Shown here: positions 26,266-34,305 of the stretch, piece by piece | Numbering within the stretch: position 1 is the stretch's first letter | How the letters are laid out: each line of letters begins with the position of its first letter | DNA from: Anaerolineae bacterium | GTDB lineage: Bacteria; Chloroflexota; Anaerolineae; Anaerolineales; Anaerolineaceae | Direction: 5' to 3' | Assembly: GCA_013178295.1 (NCBI GenBank) | Contig: JABLWW010000014.1 | Location: 62,001 to 126,000, forward strand | Length of the DNA: 64,000 bases | Notes under the pieces: model-generated | The model's input: the letters and a program-made list of their open reading frames with translations, nothing else | What the model was told of the DNA's origin: nothing | The model's database searches: none | Translations under genes and position numbers: made by a program

Positions 26266-26323
26266 GCTGCAGGGTGAAAAGTGTACCGAGATGGATCAAG
26301 CTTTTCACCTTGCAGCGCTTTTT
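26266..26323 (+). terminator. Attenuating hairpin between binding protein and permease genes
   Basis: The stem gctgcagggtgaaaag / cttttcaccttgcagc (16 bp with one G-T pair) is followed by GCTTTTTCTT. It looks like an intrinsic terminator placed inside the importer operon. Partial read-through would give much more binding protein than permease. The remaining sequence to 26422 holds no gene. Confidence 0.8.
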
Positions 26324-26422
26324 CTTCCTTTTGGTGCCGGTTAAGGGTCTCATTTAAACAACTGGGGTTAATATTTAATCGGGTTATCGGATTTTGATTG
26401 TGATAGAAAGGCGGGCTGTTGC

Positions 26423-27352
26423 ATGATAAGACAGGCAAACTACCGTCTGCGCAGGAGTTATCCCTTTTGGCTGCTGCTGCCCACGCTGGTGATTCTGCTG
26501 GTGGTGCAGGTCTACCCGGCGCTGTATACCGTTTGGCTGAGCCTGCAGGAGCGCAAGGGCAGTGGCTGGGTTTTTGTGGGGATTGACAACTATAAAAAGC
26601 TGCTCGGATCAGCCATTTTTAGTGAAAGTGTGGGGCACACGGTGATTTTTCTGGTGGGCTACACCGCGCTGACGCTCGCCGTGGGTTTTGGTGTGGCGCT
26701 GCTGCTCAAAAATACCACGCTTTTTTCCGGTGCTTATATCACCATTCTTTTCATTCCGTGGATCATTGCCGATATTGTGGTTGGGCTGGTGTTCCGTCTG
26801 CTGGTGGTGCCCGATTATGGCTTGCTTTCGGGCATTTTGCAGAACCCGGCGCTGTTTCCGCCTGCGGGGCTTTCGGTGCTGACGGCAAACCGCCCTGACC
26901 CGTGGTATGGTGAGTTTCCCTTTCCGCCTTCTCCGGCGATGGTGTTTCTGATTATCGCCGCGGCGTGGCGGGCGTTACCCTTTGTTACCCTGCTGATCCT
27001 GGCGGCGCTGCAAACGGTGCCCAAAGAAGTGCTGGAGAGCGCCCAGATTGACGGCGCCAGCCGCTGGCAGAGCATCCGCCATATTACCATCCCGCTGATT
27101 ATGCCTGCGATGGTGGTGGCGCTCTTTAATTTAATTCTAGGCGGGATGAACGGCGTCGGGATGGTCTTCAGTCTGACGGGAGGCGGTCCGGGCACCTCAA
27201 CCTATATCCTCAGCTATCTGCTGTATTCGATCGGCTGGTCGCGCCTGCAGTTTGGGCGGGCAGCAGCTTTGGCGCTGATCATTGCGGTGGTCAACTGGCT
27301 TTTGATTGTGGGGGTGCTGCGTATCACCCGTGTAAACGAAAGGAGCCGCTGA
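26423..27352 (+). CDS. CUT1 sugar ABC transporter permease (MalF-type)
   Basis: A 309-residue permease with six predicted helices, beginning PFWLLLPTLVILLVVQVYPA. The EAA loop is EVLESAQIDGASRWQSIRHI. GAAAGG precedes the ATG. Its stop is separated from the next permease start by a single nucleotide, so the two are translationally coupled. No dedicated ATPase gene is present in this operon either. Confidence 0.93.
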   Translation: MIRQANYRLRRSYPFWLLLPTLVILLVVQVYPALYTVWLSLQERKGSGWVFVGIDNYKKLLGSAIFSESVGHTVIFLVGYTALTLAVGFGVALLLKNTTLFSGAYITILFIPWIIADIVVGLVFRLLVVPDYGLLSGILQNPALFPPAGLSVLTANRPDPWYGEFPFPPSPAMVFLIIAAAWRALPFVTLLILAALQTVPKEVLESAQIDGASRWQSIRHITIPLIMPAMVVALFNLILGGMNGVGMVFSLTGGGPGTSTYILSYLLYSIGWSRLQFGRAAALALIIAVVNWLLIVGVLRITRVNERSR

Positions 27353-27353
27353 G

Positions 27354-28292
27354 ATGTCTTCTCCTGCGATTGGCAACCGAAAAAAATGGGGTCTTTTTCT
27401 GACCAATCTCCTGCTGGTGCTGGCGTGTTTGGTCGCCATTCTGCCCATTGCCACCACCGTGATTATCTCATTCAAGAAGCAAGCCGATATTACCCGCAAC
27501 CCGCCGGTGCTCTTCCCGTGCGATACGCCGCAGAAGCGCTTTGATTTGAGCGCCTGCCGCTGGGCAACGGAGGGGTATCAGCGCGTGTTTGCCCCCAAAC
27601 CGTCCGAAAGTTCGCCGCTGGGGTTTGTCCTGACGGGCAAGCTGGTGCGCATTTATATCCCCAATACACTGCTGTATGCCGTCTCGACTGCTCTGCTGGT
27701 GATGATTGCTGCCAGCCTGGCGGGATTTGTGTTTTCGCGCTATCACTTTCGCGGGCACAATGCCCTCATGGCGGCGATTATGGCGGTGACCGGCGTGCCG
27801 CTGTTGACCAATCTGCTGGCGCTGTATCAGATGGGCATCTCGCTGCGCAAAAATTTTCCCTTCTACGATGACCGCGTCTTTCTGATTTTTGTGTATGTGG
27901 GCTTCTTTTTGCCCATCAGCGTGTGGATTGTCAAGGGGTTTTTTGATGCCATCCCGCGCGAACTGGAAGAGGCGGCAATGATCGAGGGCTGCACCCCGCT
28001 GGGGGCGCTGTTCCGCATCACTGTGCCGCTGGCGCTGCCGGGCATGGCTTCGGTGTTTCTGCTGACCTTTGTCAATGTGTGGAATGAGTTTATCGTGGCG
28101 TATCTGCTGGTGAGCAAGAATGAACTGAAGCCAGCCATGTTTGGGCTGTATGATTTTCTCAGCCAGAACATCATCAATTTGCAGGTGATTGCCGCGGCGT
28201 GTATCATCATTGCGCTGCCGATGGTGGTGCTGTTTCTGTTTGCGCGCAATGCCTTTCTCAAGGCGATGGTGGAGGGCGCTGTCAAAGGGTGA
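27354..28292 (+). CDS. CUT1 sugar ABC transporter permease (MalG-type)
   Basis: A 312-residue permease, partner of the gene at 26423. The EAA loop is ELEEAAMIEGCTPLGALFRI. Between the first and second helices lies an unusual extracytoplasmic insertion of about 60 residues (roughly 40-100) with two cysteines in the segment FPCDTPQKRFDLSACRW, which could form a disulfide. The gene ends the importer operon. Confidence 0.92.
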   Translation: MSSPAIGNRKKWGLFLTNLLLVLACLVAILPIATTVIISFKKQADITRNPPVLFPCDTPQKRFDLSACRWATEGYQRVFAPKPSESSPLGFVLTGKLVRIYIPNTLLYAVSTALLVMIAASLAGFVFSRYHFRGHNALMAAIMAVTGVPLLTNLLALYQMGISLRKNFPFYDDRVFLIFVYVGFFLPISVWIVKGFFDAIPRELEEAAMIEGCTPLGALFRITVPLALPGMASVFLLTFVNVWNEFIVAYLLVSKNELKPAMFGLYDFLSQNIINLQVIAAACIIIALPMVVLFLFARNAFLKAMVEGAVKG

Positions 28293-28303
28293 TGGGGCAA
28301 ACC

Positions 28304-28325
28304 GATGGGGCAAGCCCCATCCTAC
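28304..28325. repeat. Short piece of dispersed repeat family 1
   Basis: Contains the inverted-repeat core gatggggcaagccccatcc found in the larger copies at 797-979 and 7671-7846. It is the only repeat part present in this 57-bp gap. Confidence 0.6.
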
Positions 28326-28337
28326 AGGCGGGCATAG

Positions 28338-28343
28338 TATAAT
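28338..28343 (+). promoter_or_regulatory. -10 element placed for a leaderless mRNA
   Basis: TATAAT ends 6 nt before the GTG start at 28350, so transcription would begin at or next to the start codon. No matching -35 is visible at 17 bp. Confidence 0.45.
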
Positions 28344-28349
28344 AGGGGG

Positions 28350-29243
28350 GTGAGCGCCAACATCCGCAAAGGGTATCCCATTGCCGTGCTTGCCACCACC
28401 TTTTTGGCAACGACGGCGATTTTCATCGGCTATCTGACGCGCACGGTGGGGATGGCGGCACTGCTGATGGCGCTGTGGCGCAACATTGGGATTGTGCTTC
28501 TGCTGCTGGTGGGGCTTGCCCTGATCAGCCGCCGTTTGCTGCGGCTGGGGCGGGCAAATGTGCGCTTCTTTTTGCTGTTTGGGCTGGTGCTGGCGCTGTT
28601 CAACAGCGCCTGGGCGTTTTCGGTGCTGCTCAACGGGGCGGCGGCAGCCACCGTGCTGGCGTATGGCGCCACGGCATTCACCGTGCTGCTGGAGCGCCTG
28701 CTGTTTGGCGAGCGGCTGCGGCTGACGCGCCTGGCGGCGGTGGCGCTCAGCCTAACGGGTGTGCTGCTGGTGGCGCGGGCGTATGACGCCTCTGCCTGGC
28801 GGCTGAACGGGTGGGGCATCTTTGCCGGGCTGGGGGTGGCGCTGTTGTATGCGGTCTATAACCTGATGGGCAAGGAGACAGCGCGGCGCGGCATCAGCTC
28901 GTGGACGGCGCAGCTGTATTCGTTTGGGCTGGCGGGGGGATATCTGCTGCTTGCCAACCTGGTGCTGGGCGGCGGGGCGGGCGGTGGTTTGCTGCCGCGC
29001 ATCCCGCTGACGGGCTGGCTGGCGCTGGGCGGGCTGGCAACGGCCAGCGTGCTGGGATATGGGCTGTATGTGCTTTCGATGAAATATCTGGCAGCCAGCG
29101 TCTCAAACCTGATTGCCACGCTCGAGCCGGTGATCACCGCCCTGTTGGCGTATGTGATCCTGGGCGAGCGGCTGCTGGGGGCGCAGATTGTTGGGGCGGC
29201 GCTGATCGTCGCCGGGCTGCTGCTGGCGCGGCTGGGCGAGTAG
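28350..29243 (+). CDS. EamA/DMT family transporter
   Basis: A 297-residue integral membrane protein with two EamA repeats of five helices each, the standard ten-helix drug/metabolite transporter plan. The N-terminal repeat starts at GYPIAVLATTFLATTAIFIG and the second near GWGIFAGLGVALLYAVYNLMGK. The conserved Glu near the repeat end is present (LEPVITALLAYVILGERLLGAQ). The start is a GTG directly after a TATAAT box, suggesting a leaderless message. It is probably an exporter of an amino acid or metabolite; the substrate is unknown. It ends right before the direct repeat at 29248. Confidence 0.9.
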   Translation: MSANIRKGYPIAVLATTFLATTAIFIGYLTRTVGMAALLMALWRNIGIVLLLLVGLALISRRLLRLGRANVRFFLLFGLVLALFNSAWAFSVLLNGAAAATVLAYGATAFTVLLERLLFGERLRLTRLAAVALSLTGVLLVARAYDASAWRLNGWGIFAGLGVALLYAVYNLMGKETARRGISSWTAQLYSFGLAGGYLLLANLVLGGGAGGGLLPRIPLTGWLALGGLATASVLGYGLYVLSMKYLAASVSNLIATLEPVITALLAYVILGERLLGAQIVGAALIVAGLLLARLGE

Positions 29244-29247
29244 GGGG

Positions 29248-29295
29248 GTGTCTCCTGCCGCCGCCTAGTCCCGCCGCTGGTCGGGGGGCGGCAGG
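29248..29295 (+). repeat. Direct repeat family 2, left copy (candidate island boundary)
   Basis: 48 bp starting gtgtctcctgccgcc and ending ggggggcggcagg. It matches 39160-39207 at 46 of 48 positions in the same orientation. Inside it, cctgccgcc and ggcggcagg form a 9-bp stem. It lies between the convergent ends of the EamA gene and the ATPase-kinase gene, so it may also serve as a bidirectional terminator. Confidence 0.85.
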
Positions 29296-29321
29296 CTTCT
29301 CATATCTGTCGTCGTGCCACG

Positions 29322-30941
29322 TTAGGTTTTCTTCTGTCGAGAGCGCGGATGGGGAATTGCCACCTGAAGGAGGGTTCCGCTGCCATTGCAGTTCTGAATG
29401 CTCAGATGCCCGCCTAGCAACGCTACCCTTTCAGTGATTCCCAGCAGACCGTAATGTTCCTTTGCTGCCATCGTGGAAAGGTCAAAATCCGCTGGCAGGC
29501 CTACGCCGTCGTCCGCAACAGAGAGCAGAATGGTGCGCGGTGTGGAATGTTTGAGGCTGATCCGAACATGTTGCGCGTTAGCGTGTTTTTCGATGTTCCT
29601 CAAGCTTTCTTGAATGATGCGGAAGATGGAAAGTTCGGTGGCTTCGGGTAGCCGGATGAGGCGCGGGTCAATGTTCAGTTCAACGGGAATGTTGGTTCTC
29701 TCTTTCCAACCATCAACAAAGGAGGTGATGGCTGAACCCAGCCCTAAACTATCAATTGTCGGTGGGCGCAGATTGCTACATATCTGCCGCAGTCCTTCCA
29801 CCAGTTTACGAATATCGTAGCGGATAAAGCGCAGGGATTCTCGAATTTTAGCAGGGGTTTTTTCGTTCTGCTCAATCCGCTCCAATTGGTAATTGAGCCG
29901 CAGCAGGTCTTGTATGCTCTGGTCATGCAGCTCCCTTGCCAGCGATTTGCGCTCGTCCTCGCGGTTGGAGAGCAAACGACGGTGCGCATCCTGAAGCGCC
30001 TGATTGGCTTTGTTCAGCGCCAACACCTGTTCGTTGAGCTGTTTGAGGAGCTGTTTGTTCAAGGAGTCTTGAGCGGCTAGGTCTCTTTCGAGCAGAATCT
30101 GGTTGTGGCGCAGAATTTCTGCCCGTTCACGTGCCCGATAGTAGCTGTCTAGTGCCCAAATCAGCGGGGTGATTTGCTGCTGGTCAGTGGTGCCAACCAG
30201 ATCGGCTACCAGGGTCTCGCGGTTGACTTCGTCCGTTCTGTAAGTCGCCACCAGACATCCCTCGCGTAGTACAAGGATGCGGTCAGTAACTGTAAAGAGA
30301 TGGTCGAGATTGTTGCTGCTAAAGATGACAGCTTTTCCCTCCCTCTGCCACTGCTGAATGAGCGTCAGCAGCCTTTGCTGATAGTGAAACCCAAGCAGGG
30401 CAGCGGTGTCGTCCACTAGAATCATGCGCGCTGGTTTGATCATTGCGCGGGCAATGGCAATCAGCTGGCGGTACTCGATGGAAAGGGTATTGATGTTGTC
30501 GTGCAGCGATGGCAGCGAAACATCCAGCTGGCTGAGCACCTCGCTGGCAATCTCGTCCATCTTCTTTTGCGGAGAGATGAGCCTTTTGCCCTTCCACTGT
30601 GGGAAGCCAAGCTCATTGCCCAAAAAAATGTTGGCACAAATGTCGAGATCTTCCACAATGCGCGGCTCCTGGTGGATAACCTCGAACCCAAAACTGCGCG
30701 AGTTAAAGGGCCAGCGCAGCCGTTTGCCGTCAAAGCGCATCTCGCCCTGATCAGGGAAGTGAATGCCAGCCAGGATAGAAGCCAAAACTGACTTTCCTGC
30801 GCCGCCCCATCCAGCAAGCCCCACCACCTCACCGGCAAAGACTTCAAAGCTGATATCTTTGAGAACCAGCAAAGGGCCTAGATGTTTGGTCAGTCTGCTG
30901 ACCTTTAACAGAGGTACATCGTCATCAAGAAAGGGACACAT
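29322..30941 (-). CDS. Sugar-ABC-type ATPase domain fused to a NarL/LiaS-type sensor histidine kinase
   Basis: About 539 residues, cytosolic, no membrane helices. Residues 10-250 form one ABC domain like the first half of RbsA-type ATPases: Walker A GWGGAGKS (44-51), Q-loop EVIHQEP, NIFLGNE, signature LSIEYRQ (153-159). The Walker B reads MILVDDTAAL, not DEPTAAL, and the switch histidine is Asn (FSSNNLD, N210), so hydrolysis should be weak or absent. Residues 260-325 form a coiled coil. A HisKA_3 dimerisation helix carries H339 in SLARELHDQSIQDL, and an HATPase domain has ESLRNIEKHA, VADDGVG and GLLGITERV. The ATG at 30941 overlaps the regulator stop by 17 nt; an upstream TTG at 30974 is possible. 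Its partner is surely the response regulator encoded just upstream. The ATPase part is most likely a sensor of transporter state or sugar flux. Confidence 0.9.
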   Translation of the reverse strand: MCPFLDDDVPLLKVSRLTKHLGPLLVLKDISFEVFAGEVVGLAGWGGAGKSVLASILAGIHFPDQGEMRFDGKRLRWPFNSRSFGFEVIHQEPRIVEDLDICANIFLGNELGFPQWKGKRLISPQKKMDEIASEVLSQLDVSLPSLHDNINTLSIEYRQLIAIARAMIKPARMILVDDTAALLGFHYQQRLLTLIQQWQREGKAVIFSSNNLDHLFTVTDRILVLREGCLVATYRTDEVNRETLVADLVGTTDQQQITPLIWALDSYYRARERAEILRHNQILLERDLAAQDSLNKQLLKQLNEQVLALNKANQALQDAHRRLLSNREDERKSLARELHDQSIQDLLRLNYQLERIEQNEKTPAKIRESLRFIRYDIRKLVEGLRQICSNLRPPTIDSLGLGSAITSFVDGWKERTNIPVELNIDPRLIRLPEATELSIFRIIQESLRNIEKHANAQHVRISLKHSTPRTILLSVADDGVGLPADFDLSTMAAKEHYGLLGITERVALLGGHLSIQNCNGSGTLLQVAIPHPRSRQKKT

Positions 30942-31980
30942 CCGCAATAATTTGTCGTAAGGAAGCAATATCAATATCCTTTTTATCCAAAAAAGCTATT
31001 GCCCCAGCTTCAGTACTCATGCGGTGGAATTCTTTATCGGGGTAAGCGCTGATGACTACAATTTTGAGGTTGGCGTCCTTCTTGCGTAGCAACTTGGCAC
31101 ACTGGATGCCGTCTTCTTTACCCAAAATGACATCTACAAGAACTAAATTGGGCGAGATATGCTCGATCAGATGCACGGCTTCGCATGTATTTTCTGCCTC
31201 ATAAACCATTGTCTTGGGAGAGACGATGTTGATCGTTTGACGCAGTTCGTAGCGGAAGCGGGCGTTGTCATCTACCAGTAGAATGGATGTCATTGATTGC
31301 ACAGTAAAATTAACCTTCTCCGTTTCTATGTTTGCTTGTGGGGACGCCGCGCTGAGGATTTCGGGGTGTTGTAGGGCAAAATTGACCGCTTCCAAGCGGC
31401 TCTGCACGTTCAACAGGCGGTAGAGCTTGGTGAGGCAGTTCTCTACTGTCTTGACGCTAATCCCCATTTTGAGGGCAATGTTGCGGTTATCCAACGATTG
31501 CATCAGCAGTTGCAGCAGACTGCTTTGACGCGCGGTGAGCACGATAGGGGGCTTTTTGCGTTCGTCCGGATGGAGCAGCTTGTTGACCAGCGGGCTGGCG
31601 ATCCACTTCTCGCCGCTCAGCACCTGATCGACCGCCATTTTGAGTTGAGGAATGGGCTGACCTTTGAGATGGTATCCATCGGCGCCAGCCGATAGCAGCC
31701 CCTTGACGTAGAAATCATCGTCGTAGGCGCTGATGACCAGAATTTTCAGGTTGGGGTAAGCGGCTTTGATCTTACCCAATGAGGAAACTGGTTCAAAGGC
31801 GGGCATGGTAACATCCAGTAAGAGCAGACTCGGCGCTGTTTCTGCCAGCTGAGCAAACAACGAGGGACCATCCCATGCTTCGCCCACGATGAGCATGTCC
31901 TCGTATTGCTCCAAAATGTCGCGGATGCCCTGCCGTACCAGGCTGTGATCATCAGCGATTAATATCCTCGTGGAAGGCAT
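30925..31980 (-). CDS. Response regulator with REC-LuxR HTH-REC architecture
   Basis: A 351-residue cytosolic regulator. REC1 (1-125) has D10/D11, phosphoacceptor D56 (LLLLDVTMP) and K106. A NarL/LuxR-type HTH follows (147-205: LTARQSSLLQLLMQSLDN, then MGISVKTVENCLTKLYRLL). A linker leads to a second complete receiver (231-351) with VDDN, D283 (LVLVDVILG) and K333 (FLDKKD). NarL-family regulators normally stop after the HTH, so the C-terminal receiver is unusual. It is the first gene of a two-gene operon with the ATPase-kinase, whose start it overlaps. It is divergent from the GH35-CUT2 operon, its most likely target. The -10 lies 6 nt before the ATG with no ribosome binding site, so the mRNA is probably leaderless. 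Confidence 0.92.
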   Translation of the reverse strand: MPSTRILIADDHSLVRQGIRDILEQYEDMLIVGEAWDGPSLFAQLAETAPSLLLLDVTMPAFEPVSSLGKIKAAYPNLKILVISAYDDDFYVKGLLSAGADGYHLKGQPIPQLKMAVDQVLSGEKWIASPLVNKLLHPDERKKPPIVLTARQSSLLQLLMQSLDNRNIALKMGISVKTVENCLTKLYRLLNVQSRLEAVNFALQHPEILSAASPQANIETEKVNFTVQSMTSILLVDDNARFRYELRQTINIVSPKTMVYEAENTCEAVHLIEHISPNLVLVDVILGKEDGIQCAKLLRKKDANLKIVVISAYPDKEFHRMSTEAGAIAFLDKKDIDIASLRQIIADVSLS

Positions 31981-31986
31981 ACTTTC

Positions 31987-31995
31987 ATTTTAACA
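31987..31995 (-). promoter_or_regulatory. Extended -10 promoter for a leaderless regulator-kinase mRNA
   Basis: On the minus strand TGTTAAAAT is an extended -10 (TGnTAAAAT) followed by 6 nt and the ATG of the response regulator. The remaining divergent region to 32182 is C/G-run-rich (ccccta...ggggaggggg) and shows no further gene. Confidence 0.5.
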
Positions 31996-32182
31996 CATCT
32001 TCGTTGTGATACGGATGGGGGTTTTCCCCTATCCCCAAAGAGGGAATTTTCTAGCTGGGGAGGGGGTTATTCTCTACACTGTGGGGAGGGAGAAATATGT
32101 TACATTGTCTTTTAAACTCTGCGGCACAGCTCTCAGCAAACAACAGTCACGTCTTTTATTTCTTTTTCACAGGAGGTTATCT

Positions 32183-34285
32183 ATGCCGGGTCGTTTACCT
32201 ATACTGGTTGGGGATCACCAGTTCCGAATTAATGGAGAGGAGGTTCCCGTTTACAGCGGCGCTGTTCACTATTGGCGGCTGGAGCGCGACAAATGGGATG
32301 ACATCCTCGAAAAGGTCAAAGGGATGGGATTCAACACTATCACCTCATATATCCCATGGGAGGTGCACGAAATCCGTCGCGGTGAGTTTGATTTTGGCCA
32401 AATCAACCCAAGCAATGATATTGATGCTTTTATAACGCTGGTCGAATCGAAGGGTATGAGGATGATTGTCCGCCCGGGTCCGCAAATCAATTCCGAGTTG
32501 ACTTGGTTTGGCTATCCGCGGCGCATTTTGGAAGATCCTGAGCTTCAGGCAAAGACTGCTATGGGCAGTAAAGCCATTCTGACCCAAGTGCCCAAGCCCA
32601 TCCCGGCACTGAACTACGCCTGCGACAAATTCTTCGAGGAGACTGCTATCTGGTTTGATGCCATTATGCCCATTTTGGCGAAACATGCTTATCCAAAGGG
32701 TAATTTGGTTGCTGTTCAGGTGGATAACGAGATGGCTTTCTTTTTTCACATCAACCCGTATGAATGCGACTTCAGTGCTGATGCCATCCGCAACTATCAG
32801 AAGTTTCTGCAGCAAAAGTACGGCAGTCTGGACGAACTCAATTCGGTGTACCGTTGCGGGTATGCTAGTTTTGAAGAGGTGCAGCCCCCCAAGCGGTTTG
32901 AGGGCGAGAAAAAGGAAGACATTCCCTACTATACTGACTGGATCGAATACCGCGAGCGTTATCTGGTCGATTCGCTCTCGCGCCTGGCAGATATGATGCG
33001 AGCGCGCGGGTTGGAAAATATTCCTCTCTTCCACAATTACCCCCATCCGCTGGGCCCAGGTGGCGCTGCTAGCGGGATCACCACTCCCTTTAACCTGCTT
33101 GCACTGGAGGATAAGCTGAATTTTGTCGGTTTTGATATTTATTCGCGCCGTGAGCTATACGAGCATGTCAAGACGGTGGTTTCATACGTGGTGGGTACCA
33201 GTCGCTTTCCCTTTATCCCTGAGTTTATTGCCGGTGTCTGGCCATGGTATCTCAACCCCGGTGGATTTGAAGATGAGGAATTTGTTACGAAGGCAGCGCT
33301 CATGAACGGAATCAAAGGCTCCAGCCGTTACATGATTGTGGAGCGCAACCGCTGGCTGGCTTCGCCTGTTCGCCGTGATGGGCGTGTGCGCCCCGATAAC
33401 TACAATATGTTCAAGCGTGTCAATCAGATGGCGTTGGAAAATGCCTTTGTCGGCAATGAGCGTGTGGCGGATGTGTTGCTGCTTGCCAATCGTGAGTATG
33501 ACCGTCTGGAAGCCGCCAGCGTCCTGGTGACCTTCCCTGGTGATTTTCTGGAGGTGCTGTTTGGCTTTTCGGAATATCCCAACTATATGACTGTCTCCGA
33601 AAAGACGCTTGGCTTCTCCGAGGCAGTACAGGTGCAAAAATCCAACTGGTTCTCTCAAAGCTACAAGACCCTTACCGAAAGCGGCTATCAGTTCCTCATC
33701 AGCGATACTGATCTGCCGCTGGAGAGGTTAAAACGATACAAAGCGCTGGTGCTTGGTTCGTTTGAGTACATGAACACCGCTTTGCAGAAAAAGCTGGTTC
33801 AATTTGCAGAGGAGGGCGGCGCCGTGTTGCTTGGGCCGCGAATCCCTACGCTGAACGAGCGCATGCACAAAGACCTGACCCTGATGACGCATCTGGTTGC
33901 CGCTAACAAGCGCCTTCTCGTGCAAGATGGGGTGGAGCTTGCCCATATCTATCAGATTGGGAAAGGCTGTGTGATGGTGCTCCAGAGTCTTGACCTCCTT
34001 CCCAAAGCGCTTCCGGCGGCTTTGGACAGACTAGAACTGTCCCGTGTTGTTAAAAGCGACCCGCGATTGGATGTAACCATTCACAAATCTCCCAAGAAGC
34101 CGGATAAGATGGTGGTATTTGTGTGTAATCCTACTGCTAGCCCCATTGAAGCCGAGATTGATCTCAAGATAAAAGTCAAAACCATTCGCGAAATTTGGGA
34201 AGACCGCTTGGTCAGACATACCACAGGGACGTTTTCTGAATCCCTGCCGGCACACAAGATTATGGTTTATGAATGCACTTTGTAA
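32183..34285 (+). CDS. GH35-like beta-galactosidase (clan GH-A)
   Basis: A 700-residue, apparently cytosolic glycosidase. The N-terminus is GH35-like: VYSGAVHYWRLERDKWDDIL, then MGFNTITSYIPWEVHEIRRG and the RPGPQINSEL segment. The acid/base Glu is E183 in VQVDNEMAFF, where GH35 usually has ENEYG. The nucleophile is probably E347 in FIPEFIAGVWPW. The C-terminal half carries a beta-galactosidase trimerisation-like region (ALVLGSFEYMN, GGAVLLGPRIP) as in GH42. ATG 32183 has AGGAGG 8 nt upstream. It heads the operon with the unknown protein and CUT2 importer and is divergent from the two-component genes. It likely cleaves a beta-galactoside or related glycoside. Confidence 0.85.
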   Translation: MPGRLPILVGDHQFRINGEEVPVYSGAVHYWRLERDKWDDILEKVKGMGFNTITSYIPWEVHEIRRGEFDFGQINPSNDIDAFITLVESKGMRMIVRPGPQINSELTWFGYPRRILEDPELQAKTAMGSKAILTQVPKPIPALNYACDKFFEETAIWFDAIMPILAKHAYPKGNLVAVQVDNEMAFFFHINPYECDFSADAIRNYQKFLQQKYGSLDELNSVYRCGYASFEEVQPPKRFEGEKKEDIPYYTDWIEYRERYLVDSLSRLADMMRARGLENIPLFHNYPHPLGPGGAASGITTPFNLLALEDKLNFVGFDIYSRRELYEHVKTVVSYVVGTSRFPFIPEFIAGVWPWYLNPGGFEDEEFVTKAALMNGIKGSSRYMIVERNRWLASPVRRDGRVRPDNYNMFKRVNQMALENAFVGNERVADVLLLANREYDRLEAASVLVTFPGDFLEVLFGFSEYPNYMTVSEKTLGFSEAVQVQKSNWFSQSYKTLTESGYQFLISDTDLPLERLKRYKALVLGSFEYMNTALQKKLVQFAEEGGAVLLGPRIPTLNERMHKDLTLMTHLVAANKRLLVQDGVELAHIYQIGKGCVMVLQSLDLLPKALPAALDRLELSRVVKSDPRLDVTIHKSPKKPDKMVVFVCNPTASPIEAEIDLKIKVKTIREIWEDRLVRHTTGTFSESLPAHKIMVYECTL

Positions 34286-34305
34286 AAGGTTGAGGAGGAA
34301 TTGCC

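Noticed and set aside
29322-30941. ATPase-kinase fusion as an artefact of two adjacent genes
   Set aside because: The frame is continuous through a well-formed coiled-coil linker with no internal ribosome binding site and start, and the ATPase half lacks the stop and catalytic residues expected of a stand-alone transporter ATPase. Reads should still be checked.
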